Assembly: GCA_905331475.1 (NCBI GenBank)
Contig: CAJNYU010000954.1
Coordinates: 1 to 64,000, forward strand
DNA: 64,000 nt
Direction of reading: 5' to 3'
Source: Rotaria socialis
Lineage: Eukaryota; Rotifera; Eurotatoria; Philodinida; Philodinidae
Shown: in pieces, positions 1 to 11,207 of the stretch
Position numbering within the stretch: position 1 is the first letter of the stretch
Layout: the number at the start of each line of letters is the position of its first letter
Position numbers and translations under genes: made by a program
Notes under the pieces: model-generated
The model's input: the letters and a program-made list of their open reading frames with translations, nothing else
The model's database searches: none
What the model was told of the DNA's origin: nothing

Positions 1-18
1 ACGTATCTTCGCGTCCGT

Positions 19-763
19 TCAAAACTTTTTGATGAAAATGTTTTTATTGAAGGTCTTAGAATCAAAAGCTCTACAAACCCTGAAATTTTCATCAGAATCG
101 GTTTCCTGTTTTTGTACGCGTGATTGTTTTCTTGTGGAAACCTTACTAGTATTTTCCTTTGAACATTTTCCATAAGGGTTCATGACATCATTGTGTATGT
201 GTGAGATAACTATCTTTCCAGTATAGTCTTTCACACCAGCTTTTATTTTTACTATAGTCATCTATTTCAAAGCCAGTATGATCATGAGCTAAGGACACAA
301 ACAAGCTAACTACGTGCAGAAACACTCTTTATAAAGACGGCGTTGACGACTGCATATAGGAGTCAAGCGTTTTGTTTTTATCAATCTTAACTATTCATAA
401 TGGTTCTGTTGTATCTTTGATGTGCCAAAACCATGGAATTTTTCGCAATTCACATGAACTTTCTGATAACATATAGAAGACTCAATCGAAAATGAAACGT
501 TCTGCAGTGGTTCATTGGTAAAATATCCGGCTGTAGGGCCAAATCTGCTACTTACAGAATCTGGATGACCCTGATTCGATTCCGAGTTGCAGGCGATGCA
601 TTTTTGCTTGTACTCGCACGTTTCTGGCGCAACCACTTATTTCAATAGTAATGCTTCGCACCGATGACTCATTTGAAGAAGAAAGCATTCTAGATACCAG
701 CAAAAGCACTGTGACTAACATTGATGAAGACAGGTGAATGAAAGTATAATATTGTTTTGTCAA
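19..763 (-). pseudogene. Possible broken or partial secreted Cys-containing coding remnant
   Basis: Two overlapping minus-strand frames look protein-like. The upstream one (763 down to about 640) holds a hydrophobic start like a signal peptide (MLVTVLLLVSRMLSSS). The next (about 636 down to 391) is in another frame, with several cysteines (TCEYKQKCIAC and later ICYQK, NCEKF) and ends at a stop. No intron of normal size can join them, so a frameshift is likely. A third open stretch (261 down to 19) follows an acceptor-like AG at about 262 and may run off the left edge. I do not recognise a family. It may be a decayed gene or chance open frames. Confidence 0.22.
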
Positions 764-1859
764 TCACACCGTGCAAGAGTTCCACATGTCTCATTAGATC
801 TTCGGTAAACAGGATTTTATTTATAGTTTTGTACTATGAACGAATTGTTGAACATTTGACAAAATGAATAGGTCACGAACATGTATCTTTAATGTGTCGG
901 TTGAGCTTTTGCGTGTGAAGATAGACACGATTGTGATTGGATAAAGCGTTGCATATTTTTGAGCGTTCAACTGATAAATTAACTTCTTCTTTTCTCTCAT
1001 CAGTACTTTGCTTTTTCTTTTTGATTTGAACGAGTTTTCCATCGGCAATCGATTGTTTCAAATAGACAAAAACATTTTCCAGGCTTACAAAATATTCTAT
1101 TTGTTTAATCCAGAGAATTATTCATTTTATCTTTCGTTGCAGATTTGCTTCGTCTTCAATGTCTATCTTCTAGTTAGTCGATTTTGAATGCACCGATTCT
1201 AGGCGACTTGTGGAAATCATCATGCAATCATAGTGAGATATATTTATAGCTCGATTTACTCGACAGCAGTCTAAAAACTGTAAAACTAATTACTGCGTCA
1301 AGATATAGAAAATAAAAACAAAATATAGAAGATTGCATATATGCATACTGGCTACTAAGAGATTCATGAAAATATTAAAATATTTAAAATTTATAATAGA
1401 ATTCGAGCATTAACCTGGGATATGAATATTTTGAGAAGAAAATTGATTAGCCGCTTTTATTTCTGTGCCTATGACTCAAAACAATCAGCATATTCTTGAT
1501 AGCCAAAAACAAAGTACATGTTCAAATTAGCATTCTACGCTGAACACATTTTTTCAAGAAAATATTTTAATGTCTTCACAATAGCTAATAGAAAAATGCG
1601 TCGTCTAATTCTGCTCAAGAAAACTACAGCATGATATTTTTTCAAATCGACTGTGTTTTTAAAACGAACTGCACATTTATGAATTTATTTCAAAAATTAT
1701 GAAACCAATTGACAGATTGTGGAATAGTAAAAGGAAGATCGTATCTATTAACATGCCACTTGAGCACATATTTCTATGAGAACTAATTCAAAGCATTGTA
1801 TTTTATGATCAGTTCATTGATGTTTTTTACTGTAATTCTTCAACCAAGGATCGTTCGTC
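764..1859. other. Intergenic, no supported gene
   Basis: AT-rich sequence with only short lysine-rich open frames around 821-1061 on the minus strand. They lack convincing splice sites and recognisable motifs. I see nothing further to support. Confidence 0.5.
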
Positions 1860-2495
1860 TTATTTTATTTGAGGATCAAGTAATCCTTTTAATTGTGTAC
1901 AAAAATGGTAAATTGGAAATCCGACAACATTAAAATAATCACCATCGATTTTCTTCACCAATGTTGCACCCAACGCCTGAATACCATAGCCACCTGCTTT
2001 ATTCATTGGTTCATCTGTTTCAATATAAGCTTGGATAGTTTCATCGTCAATTGGGCCAAATGTAACGTCGGTCGTTTCAGAGAATGTCTTCATTGTCAGA
2101 TCTCCTTGTAGAATACACACACCAGTACACACTTGATGCGTATTATTAGAGAACGTTTTGATCATTCGAAAAGCATCTTCTCTATCAGTTGGTTTTCCGT
2201 AGACAACATGATCTAATGAACACATCGTGTCAGCACCTATAATAATTAATTTTTTTTTCTCATTCTCATCTAATTTCATTTGTTCATAGACATGTCGACA
2301 CTTGTGCTCAGCTGTATCAATCACATATTTATCAAGATTTTGTTTGTAAGTCGAAAGATCAAGATCTTCAGCAAATTCCGAAACAATTATATCAAAATTT
2401 AAGCCAATTGATTGAAGTAATTGTTTACGTTGTGGCGAACCACTAGCTAATATAAGTCGTTTCTGTTTAAGAATATATTCCAATGGTTCTAGCAT
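1860..2495 (-). CDS. Maf/ASMTL-type nucleoside triphosphate pyrophosphatase
   Basis: A single-exon frame of 211 residues covering a whole Maf domain. The hallmarks are in order: LILASGSPQRKQLL near the N-terminus, IIGADTM in the middle, GKPTDREDAFRM, and MNKAGGYGIQALG before the C-terminal NVVGFP. Maf enzymes hydrolyse non-canonical or excess nucleoside triphosphates to monophosphate and pyrophosphate, a house-cleaning role in the cytosol. The sequence resembles the Maf half of animal ASMTL, but no methyltransferase half follows. The ATG directly follows a TTCTTCTAG acceptor-like site. The start lies 44 bp downstream of the stop of the kinase-like gene on the same strand, so joint transcription is likely. 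A spliced fusion with that gene is possible: a 68-bp candidate intron keeps frame. Confidence 0.88.
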   Translation of the reverse strand: MLEPLEYILKQKRLILASGSPQRKQLLQSIGLNFDIIVSEFAEDLDLSTYKQNLDKYVIDTAEHKCRHVYEQMKLDENEKKKLIIIGADTMCSLDHVVYGKPTDREDAFRMIKTFSNNTHQVCTGVCILQGDLTMKTFSETTDVTFGPIDDETIQAYIETDEPMNKAGGYGIQALGATLVKKIDGDYFNVVGFPIYHFCTQLKGLLDPQIK

Positions 2496-2563
2496 CTAGA
2501 AGAATGTAGAACAAGGTTTATATTTAAATGAGAGCTCGTTTAAAAAGAAAATAATATACAAAC
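2496..2563 (-). other. Ambiguous 68-bp junction: operon spacer or phase-0 intron
   Basis: On the minus strand this stretch begins with GTTTGT and ends with TTCTTCTAG immediately before the Maf ATG. Its length is typical of introns here, and splicing it would fuse the kinase-like frame to Maf in frame. If unspliced, the first gene stops at 2540 and the acceptor could serve trans-splicing of the second gene. Confidence 0.4.
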
Positions 2564-3247
2564 AAAAATAGATAACGGAATAGTTAAATTATCAAAATCA
2601 GATGGAGTAATAGTTTCTATTACTGCTGCTAACAAAGATGTAAGAACAATTTTCAACATATTCAGCGATTGAAAATCAATAAGAATTGATATATAAATAA
2701 TAGAAGCTAGGATACCAATAAGAAAGAAAGTCATTGATCCATCGAATGTCTTTGTTCCATAAATTTTTCGTTGACTACCATAACGAACGCCAACCACAGC
2801 AGCTAAGCCATCGCCCCATGTTAATATAGCCATAATAAGAGCACCAAGCACTGTTTTATATAAAGCAGTACCACAAACTATCATAACCAAATTGAAAAAT
2901 AGTGGGCCACGTAAAAGTTCGTTTCCACGATTATTTCTTGTCATGGTACCAATCACAAGATCATATTTTTGACGGTTAGAAGATGAATGATTTTGACTCT
3001 TCCAAATAAGTATACCAGTCCAAAGAAGATTCGGACATATATTCAAATATTTTGAGAAATATCCCTGATCATTATAGAAACGCAAAGCAAGATAAAGTGT
3101 TCCAGCTCCAATATGAACTACTTTTCGTGATACTTCAGTGGTGATCGCTTTTCTCTTATGTAAATAATTCAGTAAAAAAACTACAGCAAACGTAATGCTA
3201 GTGACGATTACAGAGAGAATAGAATTGTGTAATAAAATCAAACTCAT
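2540..3247 (-). CDS. Phytol/dolichol (polyprenol) kinase-like membrane protein
   Basis: A single-exon frame of 235 residues with about six hydrophobic segments. It belongs to the CTP-dependent polyprenol kinase/phosphatidate cytidylyltransferase-like group. The diagnostic block ILTWGDGLAAVVGVRYGSQR, followed by KIYGTKTFDGS, matches the GDG...G...K...EGS signature of phytol, farnesol and dolichol kinases. Near the N-terminus, SRKVVHIGAG also fits the family. It probably phosphorylates an isoprenoid alcohol in the endoplasmic reticulum; the exact substrate cannot be read from sequence. An acceptor-like TATTTTAG ends 2 bases before the ATG. The C-terminal DNLTIPL is near the usual end of the family, which supports termination at 2540. 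A GTTTGT donor at 2563 could instead splice in frame into the Maf gene. Confidence 0.78.
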   Translation of the reverse strand: MSLILLHNSILSVIVTSITFAVVFLLNYLHKRKAITTEVSRKVVHIGAGTLYLALRFYNDQGYFSKYLNICPNLLWTGILIWKSQNHSSSNRQKYDLVIGTMTRNNRGNELLRGPLFFNLVMIVCGTALYKTVLGALIMAILTWGDGLAAVVGVRYGSQRKIYGTKTFDGSMTFFLIGILASIIYISILIDFQSLNMLKIVLTSLLAAVIETITPSDFDNLTIPLSIFVCILFSF

Positions 3248-4536
3248 TATCTAAAATATTGAGAAATCATGTTAAGAATCGCCAAGAAACTTGATGTAAA
3301 TAAGATGAATATGATTTTTCAACTCTGGTTGAATTTTCTGATTATGAATCACTGTCACTTTTTTTGTTAGAGGATATTATGGTCATGAGAGAAAATGCAT
3401 CGATGAAAGAAAAAAAATGAATCTAGGATATAGTCTAGTTTGATACTTGTTCTGAGAGTATCTATTATTTTATCAGAAATAAATACATTATATCTACGTT
3501 ATGTTAAATATTACACTGAGAATGTACTTGAACTGGAAAAACTTCAGATTCACAAGAGTCAACTCTTAAGCCAGAGTCTACATTTTCCAATCAATTCGAT
3601 GTTAAATTAGAGTTCGATGGTTTGATAGCCATGTTATAAAGCGTTCTTATACATAGATTACCTTTAAGGTATTTATGCTGTAATCAACTTCGAAAAAATG
3701 ACTACAATCTTATACTTAGAAATTTTTATTTTTATGCCTGTTTATTTTTTAGCATTGAAATAATTACTAATTACATACATCTTCATTGTCTGCAAACACC
3801 CCAACAATTGAATAGAACTAGAAATCGTAACTACTTCGAAGAATTATAATTTCAATTCTAACTATAGAAGGAGATACCAATGTAAGTTTCTAGTATTGTT
3901 ATGCACTACTGAAATACGACGGTTTTTCGAAAAGTAAACAGTCTTTACTAGCACTAATTGAAAATACAGCAAAAAAAGGACTTAACTAATGCAGCGATAG
4001 TCGATCTAAAAGAAGAAATATTGTTCTATACGCGAATAAAACGTGGAATCGCAAATATAGAAAATAAAAGCTGTAAGTCTTTTTCTGTTACTTTGTAAAC
4101 ATGCACTTAGTTGTATTCAATAACTATTACAACGAAGTATATAAAGGCAAACAATATGTTTACGCATCATATAAGATAGAAAAGAATAAACCAATGAACA
4201 ATACGGTTACCTATAACGAAAAATATCGTGATAATAACTCATGTAATTAGGTTGTAGAAAATGAATCATCACAAAATATATTTTCGTATGTTAGGAAATT
4301 TTTAAAAAGATTAAATGGCAAGAGACCTTTTCAATTTTTCAAAAAGCATTTCTATTGTCATTCTCTAGCTCTGAAATACTTATTTCATGAAAATTCGATT
4401 CAATATTGGACGTGTATATTAATCAAATTAAAACAAAGATTCGTTTGCTGTTTTAGATATGAATTATCGGAAGTATTTTCCAAAATAATAAAATATAAAA
4501 GAACTTTAACAAGAAATAATTCAGAGAAAACAATGT
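3248..4536. other. Intergenic, no gene seen
   Basis: AT-rich spacer between the kinase-like gene and the 3' end of EFL1. No open frame with protein-like composition and no repeat was noticed. Confidence 0.5.
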
Positions 4537-7500
4537 TCACTTATTTTTCTTATGTGTTCGTTGTTTTTCTGCATGCTCTACAATTTTTTCTTCAACTCGT
4601 AAACCTTTACGTCGGCGTACATCATTCATATATTTTTTGGCACGATTTTCAAAGTCAGCTTTTTCACCAAAATGTAAAAATTCTTCTTCGGTTTGCGGTT
4701 CCCAAAATGGATCAAGCTCAATAATTTCCCAATAGGTTTTACCAGATAATTGTGGTGATGCTAAACCACTCGCTTTCTTACGCATTTCTTCGGCGAAACC
4801 AAAACTTTCAGCAACTGGTAATGCAGCTGTAACGATAAATGTACTTGTTCCTTCTTTCATATCCTCATTTAATACACGTCCATTTCGTTTGTTTAATACT
4901 GCATAAGCTCGACCTATTGAAATATATGATAAAAAACAAAAAATAGGATATTTTCTTTTTCTTTTTAACATACCCAACGCTTCTGCATTAACCATGACTT
5001 CACATTTGTACATAGCTGCAACAAGTCGTCGTGGTTGTGAATCGAACGCTTTTCGACAGCCCTCAAGTATAGTTGATACGATTTGGCCAGACAGAGGTCC
5101 ACGTTTAGCAACTATTTTTGATTTATTAATTAAACGGCGAGGTTTTGGTTCACTAGTTATTGCTGATGAATCATCACTTGTAATACTCAAAGTTTCTACT
5201 AAACTTTCGAGTTCATCAATGGCATTTACTGTTGCCGTTGCTATTGTTGTAACCTCGGAGTTGTTAGCTTCTGACGATTCTTGTTGTACATCATTATTTT
5301 CATCATTAGCAATTGTATTTATTTCCCAACGTTCCATTATGAATGCAACGCCCATTAAAGGTTCCTTACATAGGGATCCTTTAGCTGTTGCTAATTGAAA
5401 TCCATTAATAATACTTATATCATAATCATCTTTGGTTGATGATGATGATGTATCTCTATTTGTTTTCATTTGATTATTTAACGCAATAGTCCAGATAGAT
5501 GCACTCCGTTGTCTATAAATACTATTCGGAATACGGTTAAGTAAAATATTCGGGCCACATTTATGTGGAGCAAATGACCATATTTCATCAACTGTATTTG
5601 AATTCCACATGTGCCCATTGGAAGCAACAAATTCTTCATTTAATCGTGTTCTTAGTTGTCGTATTTCATCTAGCGTTTGATCGTTTAATTCAACGGTACC
5701 TTTTCTATCGTCACGTCCTTGAGCTTGTTCAATAATTGCAAGTAGTGATGGATTTTCATCAAGTAAACGAGTGACTGAATCAGGTAATGGTACTGCTCGA
5801 ATTTGAAATGTACATTGATGATTTTGAGTACTTAGTTCAACGAGTCCATCCTCTAAAAAATTTTAAAAATAAGAAATATTGATCTCATGTTGATTTTGTT
5901 TTGCAGGAAAAATACCTAATAGCCACAATGGTCTTTCTTTTGTCGTTTTATTAGATTTGAATTGTTGCTGTTGATTTGCTAATGCTTCATTGAGAACATC
6001 AAATTTCGGCGGAGGAATAATTGTCTCGCGAAACGGAATAATCGGGGCTGAAACATTTATTTCAATACGAGCATAGCTAAAAAAAATAAATATAAATTTA
6101 ATTTGATAACTTTTATTTTCTAATGACAAAAAGTTATTTATACATTTTAGTAAGATCATCGATACATCGTTGTAAATGCACTTCACCAGCTGTTGAAAGA
6201 ATATATTCACCAGTATCTTTCAATGTACATTCCACTAATGGATCAGCTTGATTCAATAAACACATTCCATGTCGAAGTTGTTTCATTTGACCTTAAAAAA
6301 ATTGAATTGTATTTTATACGTAAAGCAGTCTTAAAAGAAAAACATGTATCCTACCGGGATTTTTTGGTTCGATGGCTACACGAACAATAGGTGAAGCCTC
6401 AAAATGAAGACCAGTAAATGATGGACAAAATATATTTGTTGATAAAGTTGCTGATTTTAAAACAAGAGAATCTAATTTTGCAATAGCTACAATAAAAAAA
6501 ACCGATAGAGATTCGATAGGAAATGAATAGGAAATTAGAAATAAACATACCAACTATACTGCCAGCAGGTACTTGATCGAGTTGAGTGAACTCACGACCC
6601 ATCATTAAATATAGATCTTGAACAACAAATTCATGCACATTCTGTGAAATATTTCGAACAGGAACTTGACTAAGGTCCTACATAAGTAAAATAAGAGATT
6701 TTGATAATAACTAGCTACGCTATTTTTCAATTTAAACTTTTCATAAGAAAATACGAGCTAAGTAAAAATCGTTGATACTACCTACCTTTCCAACAAATAA
6801 CACTGGATCATGACGAGGGCTCAAAACAAAAATCTTTTGTCCTCGTTTTAATCGGCCACTATAAACACGTGCAAAAGCAAGAAACACATGTTCATCAACG
6901 TTTTCGTTTGGTTCTGACTGAACTGTAGTCGTTGGATTAGTTTCCTCAGTTCTATTAGCAGATTCTTCACTAGATACTGGTATTGTTTCTTGTTGTTTCT
7001 TTTTAAGAAGTTCACGCCTTTGTGTTATATCTTCTGCAGTCAACGGTCTACAGAAACGAAAACAACGTGATTTATGAAAACAAACTAACAAAAAAAACAG
7101 GTTTCTCTTACTTTTGTTTATTTTGTGATAGAGCACTTTTATGTACAGAAAATAATTTTGAAACATAGGTGATGACTGGTTCTTGATCATCGCTTGAACA
7201 ATTAAGAAATGCTTTAAAGGAAAAGTTATCAATATCAAGTATGGCATATGTAAAAAAAAAAAGTAAGTGATAAGATTTACCTTGTTTTAACTGTTGTGTT
7301 TCTGGCAATAGTGTATCAAATCGGCGACTTTTATTACACATTAATTGTTCAATTTTTTCTATACTTAATGCTTTCGGATGTGGAAGTTGAACAACAACCA
7401 TGTCTATTTCAAAAACAAAATAAAACGACTATGTTCAGTAGAATATCAAAACAAACCGAATACAGCTGAAGCAATCGGTAGCCATTGATTGAAAAGTAGA

Positions 7501-9148
7501 TGCAACGGAACATATGGATCAGTATGTCGAATATCTCGCGGAGTTAATTTAGCACCAATTGATGCAGCAATTTTTTCAAGTTTTTCATTATCTCTAAAGA
7601 AAAAAGAAAAATAATAATAATAATTTTACTTTCATTAAAAAAAAGTATTAGTTATGATAGAAACCGTCGAATTATGATTGTCTCATAAACGCTCCACAGA
7701 TTTTCCAGAATACATTGAACAAACATTGGTTTTTGACCTTTACTCTTGAAATGAAAAGAATAATAGGTGTTTCCTGTTCAATTAGAAGTATTTATCTTAC
7801 TTGTGCACCTTTATAGATACGTTTAGTTTTTTTGTCAAAATAAAAATCCCCCCATAATGTTTTCATTAGTACTTCTCGTTTAATCGATAGTTTTTTAGCA
7901 TATAAATCTGCAAAATGATGAATTCTACGAGAGAAAAAGAATACAAATACATACAAAATGTTTACATTAAACTAACAATATCATGAATATACCCAAATCC
8001 CCAGCCATCTAGTGCACTAGCAAATAGAACATTGTTATAATGTGGTGAAAAACACATTCGCGATTCATTTCGTGTCCAATCATCTTCCTCGTCGTCATCA
8101 TTGATTCCACTTTCACTTTTTATCTAAATATACGTTAAACATATGATAACTGTATTCAATTGACAGTCTCGAATATTAACCTCTCCTACAACTACTTGAT
8201 CAGTCTAGAAAAAAGAAAAACATCATTAAAAATAAACTTAAGAAAAAATACCTATTACGATTACATACACATTTTTCTAATAATAATGATGTGTATTGTT
8301 CTGCGACAACTGCATTTAGATGTTCAAGAATAGTACGAATATGAAAATAAGCTTCCAACGGACTCATTTTAAGTTCAACTATTAAACGATCGATTTTGTT
8401 AAGAACAAGAATAATACGTAAATGTTCGAGCCATGCTTGTCGAAGAGCTGCTAAAGTCTATACAATTAAAAAGAAGATTTTCTAAACTATCAACTATTTA
8501 TTTTCATATATGATAGAAAGCCTATGGAATCGAATTGTTCTTTAAAATGATGCCACCGTAATTTATTAGAGAAATATTTCTTCTGCGAAAGTAAAGTTGT
8601 TTATTTGAGTTGATCAACTTTATTTTTCAGAGCAATTTTCTTATACCTGTGGACAAACTCCTTCAACAGCATCGATTAAAATAATTGCACCATCACAAAG
8701 ACGGACTGCTGTAGAAACTTCTGATGAAAAATCAACATGTCCCGGCGTATCAATAAGATTAATTAAATATTGTTTTTCATCTAAATACATTAAAAGTTTA
8801 TTTTCGTTTCAAATCCATCAATCATATAATAAACAACCTTTTTTATGAACAAGTGAAACAGCGCTCGATTTCATGGTGATACCACGAATTTGCTCTGCTT
8901 CTAGACTATCCATTAAACGTAGCTATATATTTATCAAAAAAGAAAACATTATCATCGATTTCTTGACCGTGGTGGTAGTTAGTTTCACTCACTTTTCCAG
9001 CCAAACGATTAGAAATAATTCCGTTTGCAGCAAGTAAATCATCAGCTAATGTTGTTTTACCATGATCAACATGAGCCAATATACATATGTTACGAATAGA
9101 TTCTGTATTTTCTTGTAACTGGCAAAGTGTCTCTGGCGAATAAGTCAT
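4537..9148 (-). CDS. EFL1: Elongation factor-like GTPase 1
   Basis: Eighteen exons join in frame to 1122 residues, close to the human length: 8993-9148, 8838-8922, 8647-8780, 8269-8457, 8181-8204, 7993-8123, 7801-7924, 7665-7744, 7457-7593, 7281-7403, 7112-7211, 6786-7047, 6551-6677, 6355-6486, 6144-6291, 5916-6076, 4974-5852 and 4537-4913. The G1 loop [10 protein letters not shown] lies at residues 25-34, then [10 protein letters not shown] and VLNKIDRL follow. The EF2-like later domains include [17 protein letters not shown] and [13 protein letters not shown]. The tail [18 protein letters not shown] is typical of EFL1 rather than EF2. With SBDS, the family releases eIF6 from late cytoplasmic 60S subunits. 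An acidic, Ser/Thr-rich insert (about 5160-5310) is poorly conserved. A 24-nt microexon lies at 8181-8204. A TTTTTATTTAG site ends 40 bases upstream of the ATG. Confidence 0.95.
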
Positions 9149-9432
9149 GGTAGGTGGCAGTATGATCGGATTCTATGTTGTTTTTCTTCTAAATAAAAAT
9201 GATCCATTTTGGACTTACGAAATCATGACATGTTAACTATGATTGTTGCGGTAATTACGTAAGATTAAAAAATCGAAGATATATGATTCTATTTACACTC
9301 GTTCTTCACAAAGAGAAAAAAAAAGAAAATAAAGGTAATTGGAAATGAAACTAACAAAAAAAACGTGAAATACAAATGAAATGGGAAACCAAGATCAATC
9401 TAATCATATTTTTTTGGGTTGATAGATTCGTT

Positions 9433-10317
9433 TTATTTTCGATACCATTTTTGTAATGTATCATAGCGTTTGATTTTTCTTTGTAATTGTAAAACACCAT
9501 AGAGTAATGCTTCGGCACTTGGTGGACAACCAGGAACATAAATATCAACTGGAATAATACGGTCACATCCACGTACCTATTGAAGAAAAGAATATTTATT
9601 AGTTTAAATTAATACCAAAAATTATAATGATTCACGTACTACTGCATATGAATAATGATAATAGCCACCACCGTTAGCACATGAGCCCATTGAAATAACC
9701 CATTTAGGATGAGGCATTTGCTCATAAAGTCGTCGAATAGCTGGAGGAGAAAAGATTAAAAACATGCTTATTTGCCGAATCAATAGCAACAATTTGAGAA
9801 AATTCTTCTTACCTGGAGCCATTTTATTGGTAAGTGTACCTGCAACAATCATTAGATCACATTGGCGAGGACTAGCACGAAAGACAACACCAAATCGATC
9901 CATATCATAACTTAAATTGAAAGAAAAATATAGAAAATCGTATATGCATAATTTTAAATGGATATAATTTATGTATATATACCGTGGAGCAGCCATTTGC
10001 ATCATTTCAACAGCACAACAGGCAAGACCAAATGTAAGTGGCCAAATAGAACCACGTCGTATTAAATTTTGTACATCATCCAAACGAGCTAATGCTACTT
10101 CAACGTTACTTTCACCATAGAATTTACTTGGTGCATTTTTATATGGTGATACATTTGTTAATGCATCTTTTTCTTGTACCTTTTGAATCGGTGAATCTGT
10201 CGCCTGTCCAACAACGGGCGATGAAGCAGTAGCTGGAGCTGTTGCAGCTCCTCGACTCGAAACAATCGATGGTAATGTCAGCCGAGATAAAGATAGAGAA
10301 TAACGTAACAACGCCAT
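9433..10317 (-). CDS. NDUFS7: NADH:ubiquinone oxidoreductase subunit S7 (PSST)
   Basis: Four exons (9983-10317, 9813-9910, 9640-9740, 9433-9576) give 225 residues. The product carries iron-sulfur cluster N2 at the quinone end of mitochondrial complex I. Visible cluster residues are the adjacent cysteines in [11 protein letters not shown], the cysteine in [15 protein letters not shown] and that in [14 protein letters not shown]. The first 40 or so residues are rich in Ser, Arg and Ala, as expected for a mitochondrial targeting peptide. Introns are 63-72 bp. At the last junction the downstream exon begins with GTACGT, the same as the intron start, so the junction was placed by frame and by the conserved VRGCDR. 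An acceptor-like AATGTAG lies 10 bases before the ATG. Homologues are nuclear genes, as here. Confidence 0.96.
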
Positions 10318-10811
10318 CCAAAATTATCTACATTTTGAAATCAAAAACAATATCATTAAAAGTTTCAAAAAGTTACAATTTTTCAAATATTCACGCTAAA
10401 ATCAATCATAATCATGATCAACAAGTTTCCCTTTCTATAATACATTTTCCATAGAATATCATCACCTTCTTTTTACTTCAATCTATACATTTATTTATCG
10501 GTAGATGTCCCTAACTGTTGATAGGATATTTTATTCGTATTTCTATACATCTTGTATTGTCTATTTCAAGTTTTCAAAGAAATTTTGAAAAATATAACTA
10601 ATTTACATAGATATACTTGAAATATGTTTTTCATTCTCCTTGATATACTGTAATAATTTTATCATTTTGAATAATATTTAGTCAATTCTATGATATCGAA
10701 CAAAACCAAATGCTTAGCATTGTTACACGCATATCCATCAGCATGCTGTTCTGATAAAGACAGTGTCTTCACACAAACGCATACACATAATATTCTTAAC
10801 AGATAGCAAAG
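10318..10811. other. Spacer between divergent NDUFS7 and the small membrane-protein gene
   Basis: The two flanking genes are divergent, so this AT-rich 494-bp stretch should hold both promoters. An acceptor-like TTCTTAACAG ends 9 bases before the plus-strand ATG at 10812. No other element was recognised. Confidence 0.45.
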
Positions 10812-11207
10812 ATGCAACGTACATTACTGAACGTTATATTCATCATATTGATCTCTGTATGCTACAGTAATGCCAATACCACCGGTAAGTCGTTTTCGAT
10901 TCCTTAATCACAACAAATAAATGTCTTTACTATATGTTAAGAATCATCCACGGCTACATGTAGAAAATGTTCTCCTTGTTGGAGTTTTTTTGGTAAAAAC
11001 TATGGTCCATGTTCGGAAGGAGAATTTACAATAAATCCATTTGGTGGTGTGCAACCAATCTGTATTGATGCATTTATTTTACTGATCATAATATTTGTCG
11101 GTATTCTTGTTCTTATACCAACTTGTCTCTGGCTTTTTTCTTTATGGGTCAGACGCTGTCGCAAGATCGGTGGAAAATATGTTGTTAATGAACGTATCAT
11201 TAATTGA
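10812..11207 (+). CDS. Small single-pass membrane protein with Cys-containing ectodomain (unknown)
   Basis: Two exons (10812-10884 and 10942-11207), joined by a 57-bp GTAAGT...TTAAG intron, give 112 residues. Residues 1-22 form a signal peptide (TLLNVIFIILISVCYSNA). A short ectodomain follows with cysteines in CRKCSPCW, GPCSEG and PICID. A strongly hydrophobic span (AFILLIIIFVGILVLIPTCL) is followed by a basic tail (WVRRCRKIGGKY). This predicts a type I plasma-membrane or secretory-pathway protein. I recognise no family. A clear splice-acceptor-like site 9 bases before the ATG and an in-frame intron argue that it is a real gene. Confidence 0.68.

Noticed and set aside
4537..9148. Cytosolic EF2 as identity
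   Set aside because: The inserts, the C-terminal [11 protein letters not shown] and the 1122-residue length fit EFL1, not EF2.
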